A stretch of 58,060 nt of DNA from Calycina herbarum (taxonomy: Eukaryota > Ascomycota > Leotiomycetes > Helotiales > Pezizellaceae): assembly GCA_001414485.1 (NCBI GenBank), contig LLEY01000274.1:1-58060 (forward strand), given 5' to 3'. Below the pieces are notes generated by a model. The model made no database searches. It was not told the origin of the DNA and saw nothing but the letters and a program-made list of their open reading frames with translations. Below, piece by piece: positions 23,022 through 35,729 of this stretch; within the stretch, counting starts at the first letter, position 1, and every line of letters begins with the position of its first letter. The position numbers and the translations under genes are program-made.

Positions 23022-23367
23022 TTGGGAACTTCATCGTTGATTCGTCAAACTCTATAGTAACTAGTCCTAGAAATGACTAAGTAATTTACTAGAAATCCTT
23101 TTGGAATGTCTTTTAGAATTGTTCGTAAGTTTGTTTTAGCCTTTAGAGAAGATTTCGACAGTAGTTTGGATTTCGATGGAATGAATCTCGTGAATAGAAC
23201 GGGGGAAGTGTGAGCACTCTGCATTTTTTGGAAGGTCAGCTAAAAGTGTTGAATTGAAGGTAATATTCGAAAGTTAGAATCATCAGATAGGGTGCTCCCT
23301 AGGGTGACGGCATGAGGTGAAATTATTTGGTGGTGCATAAGCAGTACTCAGTCTTGAGTATTTATAT
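23022..23367. repeat. Diverged direct duplication, copy 1
   Basis: It begins with a gggaacttc string and a ctctatagtaactagt string and ends with gtactcagtcttgagtattt. The same order occurs at 23848-24157. Confidence 0.45.
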
Positions 23368-23847
23368 CAGGATCTTACTTAGATGATTGAAGTAGGGACC
23401 GAAAAGCTGAGCTGGTATGCTTTGTTCACCAATTGCGGAATTGACTAATCATGTCCTTTATACTATTAAGTTTTAAGTTAAGTAGGTTCTACTATTATAG
23501 TCTAACATTCAAGTTTAATTAAGTTAATTAAACAATGTCTAAAAGGTTTTCGAAAGTATAGAGTACAAGTACTTATCTAAGTAAGATTTGAGTATACTAA
23601 AAAGTTTAGGAATACTCGAGTTTGCCGGGCAGGATATAGAACTGACTTATAGCGTGTTTAGGGTATGTTCAGACAGAATAACCAACGCTGTGATTGGTGA
23701 ATAAATCATTTTGTCTTCCGAGTTTAAGTCTATGTGGAAGCAAAATTTGGACTATCCAGAAGGCTGGGGGGCACTATTAATATGATAGCTATTTGCTAGC
23801 GTGTAGCCTTCTCAAGGAAAGAAAAGTCTCGCTACCAGAAGAGGTTA

Positions 23848-24157
23848 TTTGGGAACTTCGCCATCGGACTCTGTAGCGACTAGTTCGGGGGAGATCGTTT
23901 CTCAATTTGATCAAAATTATCGCTTTCTCTTTTGAAATTACTTTGACAGCTTATCTCTGAAGTCGGTAAAGATGGAGAGGACCGTCAGTCACGGTTCTTG
24001 AAAGGTCGACTAGGGGAGTTGTAGAATCAAAGGTGCCAATGGGCTAACCTCGGAGGGTAACCTTGAGTCTGGAGGGAGAACTCCCAGGGGGTTACGACTG
24101 TCAGGTTTTCGGGATGATGCTATAGAGGATAGTGTACTCAGCCCTGAATATTTATAC
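23848..24157. repeat. Diverged direct duplication, copy 2
   Basis: It contains gggaacttcgcc, ctctgtagcgactagt and gtactcagccctgaatattt, matching copy 1 at 23022-23367 about 830 bp upstream. The GC content is higher than in copy 1, and several differences are C/T or G/A changes. Confidence 0.45.
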
Positions 24158-25720
24158 TATTCTCGCTTCGCGATTTGAAACAGCAAGTAGGAAAGCGGGG
24201 AACTTTCTCATATGAGTTCATAAGAAAAGAGGACAAAAGAAATTTGTCTTATGCTGGATAACATGCTTCGATTTGTTTTCTCGCTTTCAATATTGAGTTT
24301 TGTAAGCACAATTAGCAACAAGTCAACAACCCCCATTCGATGGTTCTGGTCCTTTGGATGTAGGTTCCTTGGGAGTTCCAAAACATACCAAGAGAAGGAA
24401 TGATTTGAAAAAGAAACTGTAGGAGTACCAACTACAACTTGCTCTGGTGAGACAAGCAATGCGTTGTGTGTTTTGTTTCCATCTTGAATATGGTTCACTT
24501 TGTGATGGTGCACAAAAGATGGCAAATATCCCTTACCGAATGGAGTGCATGTTCACGAACTTCCTAAAACTGTTTACTAGGATGTCAAGACTTCGTTGTC
24601 TTTACATACCTAAACCTTGATAGAGAACTTCGACAGTAACCAGTTTTTCGAAGGTAGATTACAAGTGTCTATGAAAATACTCCGAGTTTCCACAAGAGTG
24701 GTATGTCATAGACTTAATGTCGTTGAGAGCCAATGCATATTTCCCTAATATTTCCTTAATTCTTGTCTCCAATTAAATAAAGACTAGGGAGGAATGCGGC
24801 TTCGATCTCCTCCTTTGCTCGTAAACGCTGTGACAGACCGAGGAAGAGAAGATCTTTAATTCTTGAGCTTTTGCTTATTTGTTCTTTTCTATTCTTCTAA
24901 ACTATTTGATAGTATTTGGTTTAGATGTAGCTTGACTTCTCAAAGAATTTTTCTCTATGCCAGCTTCTAGATTTTAAGTTTATATAATCTGGCGAGGGAA
25001 TAATTGTACTTTAGTTACAAATTGCAAAATTGACCAATCATACTACAACTTACTAAACTTAAGGCGAGGCAAGGAAAGCAACCTGGGCGGTTATTTTGGG
25101 TTTGGTGTTGGGACTCCGAGGCATCTTTCGGGTTCTTCCGAGGGTTTTCAAGAGGGGTGAAATGCAGGTCTCGCAAACTTTCTGGAATTTTCAAATAAAT
25201 CGTTTTCAGCAGAATGAATGTTACTTTCCACTTTGCTGCACGGGCTGCTGTCTTAACAAGACAAACCAATGAGTGATGTTGGAACTCACTGCGTCTTGGA
25301 GTCAAATTGCACAGCTGTGCGGAGAGCAATGACACGAGTTCCTATTAATAAACTCTTGCTAAGTATAGGAATTTATTGGCGCCAAACTTGGAATAGACCT
25401 AGGCCAGTTATAAGATCGTGAAGTTGGGGTATGGTTTGCAATTGTTCTTTATTAGTAACTTGGTAAGACTAATAGAATACTACTTGTTACATTTGTTGAC
25501 TAAGAGAGCGCTTCTATCTCTTTTCTCGCTTAGCGTTCGTACAATGCTAGACACCACAGACGCATGCTGATTAGCGGAGAAAGCATTCTCAAAGGTGCGT
25601 ACGCGTGCAAAGTTAATGTCTAGATCTAGAAGATCATTGAGTTAAAGAATCAACTACTTAAATAGTTTCTATTAAATAGAAACTATTATATAAAACTTAT
25701 ATTTTTAATTAAATAACTAC

Positions 25721-25828
25721 AGTCAGTTGCGAGTTAAGCTTGAATTTGCCTACTTTTTTTATAATCCGAGCGTTTTACGTACCGTAATCGTGCCTAGGAG
25801 GCCCTATAGAAATATTAGCTAAATAACT
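25721..25828 (+). repeat. Left terminal inverted repeat of element F
   Basis: It matches the reverse complement of 53494-53600 with few differences, mostly C/T and G/A. It is preceded by TA. Confidence 0.92.
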
Positions 25829-25899
25829 ATATATTACCTTGTTCTTAATACCTTTGATACTCTAATATACCTAGGAATATACGCTTATAAGGCCCTGGG

Positions 25900-27390
25900 C
25901 CAGAGATACCTAAATCACCTTCTAAAGTTAAAAAAACTACTAAAAAAGCTACTAAAAAGGCCCCCTCTCCTACCACCGATATACTACTACCACTACTACT
26001 AAGAAAGGTTATAATCGATATAGGAGCTTTAGTAAGAGCTAGCTTAAAGGATTTAGAAGCACGCCTTTCTAGTAAGAGCCCTTTAACAGTACTAGGCTCT
26101 TATATACTCTTAATTACCTCTCTCTCTAAAGCCGTCAAATTATAACGATCGATCGAGGAAGATAATATAATATATATAGAGGAGGAAAGAGCCGATACTA
26201 AAAGAGAGGAGGAATACTAGATAAGAGAAAGGAGAGAGAGAGGCGGCGAGGGCGAGGGCGAGAAAAGAAGCTAAAGAGAAGGCTAAATATATATTAATCT
26301 TTAAGAAAGAGGATTTTATAGCCTTATTAGCGAAGTCTAAAAAGAAGAGAACCTTTCTATCTACTAAGCTTACTAAGAGTAATAGTAATAAAGCTTAAAC
26401 GACTCCTAGAAAGAAGACCTCTTCTAAAGTATTAAATATCTTAAAAGCGCTAGTTATAGTAATTAAGGTAAAGACATACGTAGATAGTATATAAGAGAGG
26501 ACTCTTAATAAGCTCTTGAATTTGAGGCTTAAGAATCGAGAGGTAGACTTCGCGTATATAGTAGCGAATATATATAAAGTAGTAGATAGATTTATTAACA
26601 GCTATTTTAGATATAATCGAGAGCGCCGAGATCCTGATTATTAGACAGCTATTTAGAGTATAAAGAGCGATTCTAAAAGACACGATATTAGTAATTAGAG
26701 AGATTAAGACGACTTTAAGAAGGCTCTAGAGTATACTAAGGTAATTAGAGAGAAGATAATCTAGTATATTTTAGTAGTATACTATAATATAAACAACGAT
26801 CTAAATAATCCTATTAATTTAAAGACTATAAAGGCTCTAGAGAAAGAAAGCGCTAAAAAGCCTAAGAGCGTTACTAACGTATATAACGAAGTAGTAAACG
26901 AATCGAGTAACGAGAGCGATCTATTCTCTATTAAATCTTTAAGTAATAACGATAGCAAAGCTTAGAAGTATATAGATAAGAAGGTAGCGCGGAAGGCGGC
27001 GGCGGCGTCTCTCTTATATAAGAGAAAGAGAGATAAAAGGAATACTTAAAAGAAGACGTAAAAGGCGAAGAGAGCGCGCTCTACTATAATAAGTAGACAG
27101 CTTAACGATTTAGTAATTAAGAGAGCGTCGTAAGTAGAAGTGCTAGAAGTAATAGTAGAGATTTAAAAGAACTTTAGATATACTAAAAATACGTGTACTA
27201 ACTTCTCTAGAACGTACTACGTATAACCTACTACTCTTAATTACTATATAATAAGGTATTTAGATATAAAGTTATAGACGAAGAGAGTATATAGAGACTA
27301 GAGATCAACGACTACTTCTACGTTTATTATTATAAATTTAATATATATAAATAAAAAAGAAGAGATAAAGAGAAATATAATAGCACTTCC
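25900..27390 (+). pseudogene. Second reading frame of element F, unknown function, RIP-degraded
   Basis: A long coding-like stretch runs on the plus strand, broken by many TAA/TAG codons of the kind RIP makes from CAA, CAG and TGG, and by apparent frame changes. An N-terminal Lys/Pro-rich segment (near 25905-25980, KVKKTTKKATKKA) is followed by a charged Glu/Arg-rich coiled-coil-like stretch (26150-26290), a segment with VDFAYIVANIYKVVDRFI (near 26548-26600), an acidic Ser/Glu segment (26870-26960) and a basic Lys/Arg-rich tail (26970-27110). No transposase, helicase or other known domain is recognised. Its position opposite and convergent to the transposase suggests it belongs to element F. 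It could be a DNA-binding accessory protein or a captured gene. Confidence 0.5.
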
Positions 27391-27399
27391 GCTAGTATA

Positions 27400-27631
27400 T
27401 GTCACGATCTATAACTGAAGGCAAAGGTATAAGAGTATATATATATATATTCGAGAATTTAAAGCTATAGTTCTAAGAACGAGGGAATGCGGAATATATA
27501 CCCTACGAAAAAGAGGTATTCCTACTAACTATAAAGAGCCTTTAATCTCGTTATAAATCCGTCTAAGCGTTGCGGCTCTGACGGTCACGTATAGGACTGA
27601 GAATTACATATTACGGACTAGTATTATAATA
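27400..27631 (-). repeat. LTR of element E (3' LTR in element orientation)
   Basis: It aligns over its full length with 33270-33503. The differences are C/T or G/A transitions and a 2-bp change in an internal (TA)n run. Confidence 0.93.
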
Positions 27632-27699
27632 TTACCTCTCTTTTTAGAAAAAGCTTGTCTATAAGCTTTGTATTACGACTGAATCGTCTGTTAGATAAT

Positions 27700-30600
27700 C
27701 GTAATCGTCTATTCCGTCTTCCTACGCTTATATCTAGCTTTGTAAAGCCCTTAGCGGACCAGCGTAGGCTAGATTAGCGAGGTGAAAATCGTGTAATTTG
27801 TATAGGTAATACTTAAAATTCGAGGCCGGATACTACTATAGATTAGAGTTATAGCCTAACTATTAAACCCTGTATTAGAGCTTTCTACGAACTGCTTTTA
27901 TAGCTAAGACTTCTTCTACTTCTTACTCTTCTTAATCTGTAACCTATATTAGCAGGGGTGGTTCGTTTACCTATCTAGGTAACGGATCTATAGCGGCCTT
28001 ATAGAGTAGTAACAGGTGGAATACAGGGTGTATACGGAAGTGGTCTAGTAGTTCGAGCTGGAAAGAGTGTCCTTCGTAGGCTATAATCTAGAACGGACCC
28101 TCGTTTTATCTATCTAGCTTATAGCTCGGCTAGTCTATCTTCTAATTACGAGTCGATACTTAAACAAAGTCGTCTATGTTAAAGTCTACTGCTCTTCGAA
28201 TCTGGTTCGCGGACTTTATATAGCGGTCTTATGCTTTACTAACCAATTCCTTTACTATAGTCTAAGTGTCGTATATTCTCTGTATAAGTGCCTCTATATC
28301 AGTCTGGTTAAGCTGTTCGTAGACTGTTATAGATTTATCTAGACGGTTCTAATCGAAGGACGTAGTAGTTACGTATCTGTTAATTACTTTAAAAAGCGAG
28401 AGCCTACCTAGACTCTTATATAGAAGCGTAAGCTAAGCGTAGTCTAGAATAGGGATAAGTTTGCTCTAGTTATCCTAATAGTAACTAATAAAAGGCTGTA
28501 GGTGTTAATTAATCTATTAGTTTATAATTTTAGTTTATCTGTTAGTTTGTAGATAGAAAGTAGTAGATAGCTTAAGCTTTATACTAAGGATTCCGTAGAA
28601 TTTAGACTAGAAAGAAGAAATAAACTATAGTCTATAGTCTAAAATAATACTTTATAGATAGCTGTAGGTTTGATAGATCTATGTAATATATATTCGAGCT
28701 ATATCTTAGGCTATAACTGTCTTTAGATAGGGGATCGAGACCGATTACTTAGTTAGGCGATCTATAACTACCTATAAGGTATCGTAACCTTGTTTATCAG
28801 TAGGGAAAGACTTATAGTCTATAGTAATATACTACTAGAGACGTTCTAGAACTAGTAATAGGTGTAAAAACCTAGGTTTATAGTCGCGAGGAACCGTAGT
28901 ACGTTAACAGTCTCCGTAGTTACTAATATAGGTTTCTACGGACGTCTATAAACCTTTCTACTAGTATCTACAGGCGAGGATAGCTACCGTCTTTGTCTGT
29001 CTAGGGTGAGCCGTAGATACTTATATATAAGCCTTATAGATTAGGTCCGTCTGTAAGATGTCTTAATTAGGAACTACGAGTCTCTTTTACTAAAGAAGTA
29101 AGCCGTTCTCTATTATCTAGTTTTGGTACTCGTAGGTAGCTTTCGTTTAGTCGTCTTCTAAGTCTGAAGAGTTATAGTTAGTAGTAAGTAACTGGTCGAC
29201 AAGGTTAAGCAAGGGTTCTAAGGTAACTAGAGCTAACGTTATAGGAGGTTCTAATCGAGTAGTAATACGTGGATCTAACTAATCAGACGTAAGCAAGGTT
29301 TATTATCTTATAGACGCTTTTAGGTCGTTCTATAGGTTAACGTCTTAGTCTTAGCGTGTTAGCGTGTTTGTTTTCTCGTTCTACTTATTAGATTAAAACG
29401 TAATTATAAAATAGAACTCTAATAGAAACTCTGCCTATCTCGCTTACTACTAGTTTAAGGTTTTAGAGGTTATAAAGTACTCTAAAGCCTTATAATCAGT
29501 GAAGACCTTGATCTAGGAGCTAGTCCGAGTAAGATCCGCTCGTTATTATTCGAAAGAGTATATAATAGCTAATATCTCCTTATTATAGATTTAGTAGTTT
29601 AGCTTAGCAGGGTTTATCGTCTTCGAGAAGTAGCCTACAGGTCTCTATAGTTCGGTTTCAGATATACGTTATAATATTATAGCTATAACTACTTCGTTAG
29701 AAGCGTTAGTCTCAACTATAGTCTCTAAATCGGCTATAAAGTAGTATAAGAGAGGGGTAGTAACTAAGGCTTCTTTTAACGTATTAAAAGCCTTCTTATA
29801 TTCTAAGTCGAACTTAAATAGTACTTCCTTACTTGTAAGATAGTTTAGTAGACGAGTAATCTATCTATAATCTCGAATAAAACGTTAGTAGAAGTTATAA
29901 AAACCTAGGAAGGACTAGATACTCTTAATAGTACTAGGATATTTCTAGGAAACGATTGCTAAGATCTTCTCTAGGTCGACTTCGATTCTGTTTATAGAGA
30001 TAATAAAACTAAGGTACTTTATATAAGTAACGTGGAACTCTGTCTTCTTAATATCCACTTATAGCCTAGCTTTATAGAGCCGTTCTAAGACCTTACAGAC
30101 GTGTTTAACGTGTTCGAGCTTATTATTAGAGTATATAAGAATGTCGTTAAGGTAAGCTATATAAAAGTTATCGAGATATTCTATAAGAATGCTATTTATA
30201 TACCTCTGGTCCGTAGTAGGACCGTTGGTTAAGCTAAAAGGCAACACCTTATATTTAAACGTGCTATAACAGGTCTAAAAGGTTATAAGTTTTTCCGACT
30301 CTAGTTCTATACGTATACGGTTAAAAGCTTGACGAATGTCGAGCTTTATAAGGATTTTAGCACTAGTGATTTATATAAGAGTTTCGTCGATTAGTAGAAG
30401 AGGGTGCTGGTTCTTATAAGTGAGGTTGTTAAGTTTCCGGTAGTCGATATAGAGCTATAAGCTTCTGTTAAGCTTCTTTACAAACAGTACTAGAGAGGCG
30501 AAAGAGGCGTGGCTAGGAATAATAAACCCTTTATCGAGGTTATCGAGGATATACTACTTTATAGCTAGAAGTTCCTTAGTCGTTATCTTATATAACGGGT

Positions 30601-32950
30601 TATACAATAGAGTATTCGGACCTATAAGTTCGATTCAGTAGTTGACTTAGTTTCGTAGTAGAGGAAGCTCGTCTAAAGCTCTCTTTGAAAAGACATCTTT
30701 AAAGTCTGTGTATTCCTAGCGAACGTTCTATTCTACTAGTTGTTTATCTAAAGCGTAATCTACTAAAGAGAGCTCTATACGTAACCTGTCTATAAGAGCA
30801 CAGTCGATCTCTTATAAGCTAGTAGAGAAGACTTCGTTATCGCGCTTTTAAAGGTTAAGTTTGAAAGCGGTAGCTCTAATATAATAGATATTAATAGCGA
30901 AGTCTTCTATAGGTTTACGGATGTTCGTAAGCGAGCTTATAGCTGCTTTATAGTCTGTAACTGAACGTTTTCCTAAGGAGGATCGACGACGTTATTAGCG
31001 GTTAGGAATAAGGACTTGTATTCTATTCTAGGCAGAGATAAGGTCTTGTTAAAAGCTTTCGTCTGGAATTTCCTCGAGAGTGACTGGTAGCGGGGTTTAG
31101 CGCTAGCTTCGAGGCAGTATTAAATAGATTAATATAGGTTCCTCTATAGTATTCTAGCGGAGGTCGCGGTTCTCTATATCCTTCTAAGCCTAGAGGTCTA
31201 GTAGGGAGATAGTTATCGATTCTCTAGTAATAGATACTAAGTAATTAAATCGACGAACTAGAGAGAGGGATTTTAGCTACTTAATCTTATAGCTATAGAC
31301 TACTAACTTTACGTTTACGTCTATAAGCTATTAACAGCTGATAATAATATCGTGTCTACTAATATTAGTAATTAGGAAGGGCGTATTAGTAAACTATCGT
31401 CTGTCGATACTTAGTGTTAAGCGAATAACACGAGTAATCGCTAGTCCTTTATATCTATTAAACCTTATAATTGATATTATATGTGATAGCTTTTCCGTAG
31501 CCTGTTTATAATATTAACTTAACTAGTTAGCTAAAGCTATATTAATAAATAGCTATCTATTCGCTCTAGTATTAATAAGTCTAGTAGTATTAAAAGTATA
31601 TCTATTCTTAATTAAAGTATATATAGTTATAAAAGCCTTTCTGCCTATTATATAACTTAGATTAAGAGGTTGAGATCTAAGTTTGTTTTGCTCTAAAGAG
31701 GAGACTTACTTTAGAGCTGTTCTTTTCCCGAGTCCTTATAGACGAGTTCCTCGTTAGCCGATTCTTCTCTAGACGCTTGTAGTCCGTAGGAGTCCGTAAG
31801 CGAGTTTTTAGCGTCTTCTAATAGCTTAATAGCTATAGAGAGTTTTCGAGGAAGAGAGTATTTACTAGCGTAGTACCTAGGTTTATTGTAATTATAATAG
31901 ATAACGTCTACTATATCCTAGACAGGAGTCGTACTCTTACGAGTAGGTAAAGGAGTCTTATAGTTCGTAACTAGGGAGTAACGGACCGGGCTTTAGGTTA
32001 GCAGATAACTAATAGTAGTATATAGAGCTGGAAGTTAGTAAGTTAATCTATAGCCGGTAAGGAAACCTCTTATAAGTGGGCGGCGGTTGTAGCGAGCTGT
32101 AAGGCGTTCCTTAATAGTTACTCTATCTTAATAGACAGAGTAATAGCGGTTATATAACTGGTTAAAGGTTGCTAGAGTGATTCGGACTAGTAAGATACTT
32201 ACTTAGAGAGCTAGCATAAGCTTCTGGTATAAATCTTCGGACTACTTACTTGACAGGATATAAGCCTTAGTCGTAAGGCTTAAGAAGGTTACTTTAAACA
32301 TAGTAAAAGTCTCGTCCTCTTATATTAAGAGTTTATAGAAGACCTTACAAGCCTCTACAGCTTCGTTACTGTCTATAAACAAGGTATCTAGATATATAAA
32401 TATATTTATAACGTCTATAAATAAGGTAGGGGAACCGAAATCTATCTATGGTTCTAGGTGCTCTTATACTATACCAGAAGTAGCTATAAAGACGAAGGTA
32501 AGTTTATCTTATTCGTTCTTAAAGAGGTTCTTTCTTATTTTACTAGCTAGGATAATCTGCTAGGCCTTATATAATAGAGAGATACCGTCCTTAAGTTTCT
32601 CACTATCTTAGAACTTACGAGTAGAATTGTTAGAACTAAATCAGGAACGGGAGGAGTCGGTAGTAGTCTCTTAAAGGGCTTACGTATACTCGCGGCTTAG
32701 GAGAGAGTTGTTAGAGTGGTTTATAGGCAACGGGGTTTAGTAGAGTTGTGTATATAAAGAGAGGATTTTAGCCTATAAACGAACGTTTTCGTTCGTAGGA
32801 GGCTCGCTTATCGTAGAGGAGGCAGGCGAGGGAGGGGCGACTCTAAGGGTATTATCCGGTTATTAAGGCTCGGTTTAAGACAAGCTAGTAGGTGTCTTCC
32901 CTTTTCTACTACAACCACTTCGAGTGTCGGCTATTATATTGTCGGAAAGG
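27700..32950 (-). pseudogene. gag-pol remnant of element E
   Basis: Minus-strand order, approximate positions: gag 32900-31700, protease 31600-31200, reverse transcriptase 30650-29850 with the catalytic box as YLNDILIYS (near 30132-30170; the family has two Asp here, and the first is Asn), RNase H 29700-29400, integrase 29150-28200, integrase C-terminus with YKLDR and NEGPF (28050-28150), and a chromodomain with EVEEVLAIKAVRRKL (near 27830-27880) and YPASNFKY. In-frame stops are almost all TAA/TAG where CAA, CAG or TGG is expected. The longest uninterrupted frame is 62 codons (30059-30247). It is non-functional. Confidence 0.88.
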
Positions 32951-32990
32951 AAGGAGGAGAAGGTAGGGAGAGGTTATAAAAAAGGTTATA

Positions 32991-33158
32991 TAGGCTGTTA
33001 TAGGCGTGTCTTTTGAGGAGGTAAGTTGTTATAGACGTAGAGATGCTCGAGGGATCCGTTTATAGGAAGAGGATGCTATTATAAGTAGAAGGGGTAGGCT
33101 GTTATAGGCGTGCTTATTAAGGAGATAAGTTGTTATAGACGTAGAGATGCTCGAGAGA
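32991..33158. repeat. Tandem repeat in the leader of element E
   Basis: Two copies of about 63 bp (32991-33053, 33095-33158; period about 104) share taggctgttataggcgtg and gttatagacgtagagatgct. A weaker third copy starts near 33194. The repeat lies between the element's 5' LTR and gag. Confidence 0.75.
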
Positions 33159-33269
33159 TAGTCGTAGTTATACTATTATAAGTATAAGATCTTCTAGCCG
33201 TTATAAGCGTAGAATCTGGTCGATATTATAGTCCTTCGTAGGGAGTTAAGTTGTTTAAGCTTTAAATAA

Positions 33270-33503
33270 TATTATAATCTATAACTAAAGGCAAAGGCAT
33301 AAGAGTATATATATATATATATTTAAGAATTTAAAGCTACAGTTCTAAGAACAAGGGAATATAGAATATATACTCTACAAAAAAGAGGTATTCCTACTAA
33401 CTATAAAGAGCCTTTAATCTCGTTATAAATCCGTCTAAGCGTTGCGGCTCTGACGGTCACGTGTAGGACTGAGAATCACGTGTTATAGACCAGCGCCGTA
33501 ACA
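33270..33503 (-). repeat. LTR of element E (5' LTR in element orientation)
   Basis: It is the partner of 27400-27631 and is followed by the target duplication GTATA. The outer end reads TGTTACGGCGC on the minus strand. Confidence 0.93.
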
Positions 33504-33797
33504 GTATATATAAGTAGAGAATATAGTACACTTTTAAACATATACTTTAATTCTCTAGTAGTTACTAGAGATAATTCAAAGATTAATACTATTAAGAAGC
33601 TTATACTTCTATAATCTCTTCTACTACTTATAACGCTATTTAAGTAACTTATAGCTCTCTTCTATTGTCTCTCGAGTACTATAGATTATAATAAGTATAA
33701 AGTAAGGTCTATAACGTAGTTTATTACCGAGTCGGTAATATTACCGAGTTAGTAATTTTTCCTTAGTATTAAACTTTGAATATTAATAAATCAACTA

Positions 33798-35657
33798 ACG
33801 TAGTTTATTAGAACCTAGTATATATCAGGACCTGGCGTACTTTTCCTATCTTCTCTACTTTATTATTTTAATACGTGTTATTTTAATAACTACTAATAGA
33901 AATTCAAACTTAAGAAGCTCGAATTATCTTAGCTATCGAGGCTATCCGATTATCTAAAAAGCTTAGTCGTTAGACTACTATAAAAATCTACAAAGTCTCT
34001 AAAACTAGCCTTCGCCGTAGAATAAACAGCTAACTTCCTCTCCTAGAACGACGGCTAGTAAATATTAAATTAACTTAACTTAAGAAAGAAGTAATTCTTT
34101 AGAATATACTTAACTTAGATTCTAGAGGGTTTATACCCCGGCTAGCTAGTATAGAAGATATAGTAAATTATATCCTCGAATCGCGAGAAGAGAAACGCGT
34201 TAGTAAGCTTTAGGTACATCGATTTATATAACGACAACTAGGGTTAAAGACACGTTTTAATCGTGTTTACAACTTCTAAAGAGCTTTATACGAAGATCCT
34301 AACCTAATTAGCGCGTGGTTCCGACTTGTATAAAATATAAGAGTAAAATACAGCGTTTTAGATTACGATTTCTATAACTTCGACGAAACAGGCTTTATAA
34401 TAGGTGTGATTTACTCTATAATAGTTATTACACGTGTAGATCGACGTAGTAGAGATAAGACAGTTTAGCTAGGTAATCGGGAATAGACTATAGTAATTGC
34501 TTATATTAATAGCGAGGGTTAAGATGTCTCTCTATTTTTAGTTATATAAGAGAAGAATTATCTTACGAATTAGTATATAGACAGCGGCCTCCTATATAAC
34601 TAGGTTATTAAACCGATAAGTAACGGATAGATAAATAACGAGACAGGTCTAGAATAGCTAAAATACTTCGATAAACATACTACTAGTTATATAAAGAGTC
34701 TATATCGAATACTAGTATTAGATAGGTATAAGAGTTATAAATCGGCCGAATTTCAAGAGTATTACAAAGTATATAATATTATAACTCTTAGACTACCTTC
34801 TTACTTATCTTATATAACCTAACTACTTAATATTAGATACTTTAGTATATTAAAGCAGGCGTATAGTCGGTAGATTAAGACGTTTATTAAAGCTTATATC
34901 AACTATATTATAAAGGTAGAGTTCTTTTTAGCTTTTATAGTAGTATATAAAGAATTAATAACAGTCTAGAACGCTTAAGCTAGATTCTATAGAGCTGGCC
35001 TAGTGTCTTTTAACCTATAAGTAGTACTTTCAAAGCTTGATATAAGATTATAGACTTCAACTCCTCTAAGACCCTCTACTACTAATTCTAATACTTAGAT
35101 CTCCTAGACTCTCTTAAACTCTACTAAAGCGCTCTTATAATCGACTCTTGTTTAGAAACGGATTACCTGTTACTAGAGAAGCTCGCCGACTCTACTATTT
35201 AAGACAGTTGCTATATTAGCAAAAGGTATAGAGCGAATAGTCTATAAGATAACCTTGTTATCTACTAAAGTACGTACTCTTTAAGCAGCGAATAAAGTCT
35301 TAAGTAAACGCTATAGAGCTAAAAAGACTCGTATATATTAAGAGAGAGCACTTATAGTAGAGGATATCTAAGATCTTTTAACTTAAAAGAACGTTAATAA
35401 GTAAGTACGACGCGACTTACGTATAGAGAGAGGTAATAAGAAGAAGAGGCAATCGTCTAGACAGCGTTATAGTACTTACGGAAAAGCTAGTTATAATATA
35501 CGAACTTGTTAAATAGATGTAGATATATCTAATTCTTTAGATTCTAAGTAGTTATAGTTAATTTAATATATTATAGTTAATTTATTAATATTTAAAGTTA
35601 AATACTAAGAAAAAGTATACTAGGTCCTAATATACGCTAGGTTCTAATAAACCACGT
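33798..35657 (+). mobile_element. Element A: Fot1/pogo-like DNA transposon, inserted in B
   Basis: Inverted ends begin ACGTRGTTTATTAGAACCTA and are flanked by TA (33796-33797; 35658-35659). The length is 1860 bp, the same as B without its insertion. The terminal 13 bp equal those of B, after which the ends differ. The internal 3' regions of A and B are clearly homologous in inverted orientation. It lies 82 bp inside the left end of B. Confidence 0.92.
33890..35420 (+). pseudogene. Transposase of element A (DDE_1, Fot1 type), RIP-degraded
   Basis: Plus-strand remnant. A helix-turn-helix-containing N-terminus (near 33920-34250) precedes the catalytic core. The first Asp lies in YNFDETGF (34372-34396) followed by TVRADRR-like and QLGNREQT strings; the second lies in ILVLDRYKSY (about 34703-34735). 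The third should be in PLD but reads LLN (about 34830), as expected from TpG to TpA change. A C-terminal basic segment runs to about 35400. Stops are TAA/TAG at RIP-type positions. Confidence 0.88.
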
Positions 35658-35729
35658 TATAATATATTAAATTAACTAAATCTAATCGGAATCTAATAAA
35701 CTAGATATATCTATAGCTTCTTAACAAGT

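Larger units (their letters stand above)
22246..25718. other. Gene-free stretch with diverged duplications
   Basis: No gene is supported: the longer frames (24208-24525 -, 25015-25335 -) lack ATG starts and family resemblance. There is an (AT)n run at 22682-22700. A segment at 23022-23367 is repeated in diverged form at 23848-24157. A string like the inverted repeat of the 1430-1821 element occurs at 23409-23470 and 25011-25050. About 25370-25720 becomes increasingly AT-rich towards the transposon nest. Confidence 0.4.
27400..33503 (-). mobile_element. Element E: Ty3-type LTR retrotransposon (chromodomain class), inserted in F
   Basis: Direct repeats of 232 and 234 bp (27400-27631, 33270-33503) frame the 6104-bp element, and the 5-bp duplication GTATA lies on both sides (27395-27399, 33504-33508). 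In the minus orientation the LTR starts TGTTAC. The internal part reads on the minus strand in the order gag, protease, reverse transcriptase, RNase H, integrase, chromodomain, which is the Ty3 order. RIP has ruined all frames. Confidence 0.93.

Noticed and set aside
24208..25335. Two minus-strand frames of 105 and 106 codons
   Set aside because: They start with TTG or GTG only, have no domain and no partner exons, and lie in a region of decayed repeats.
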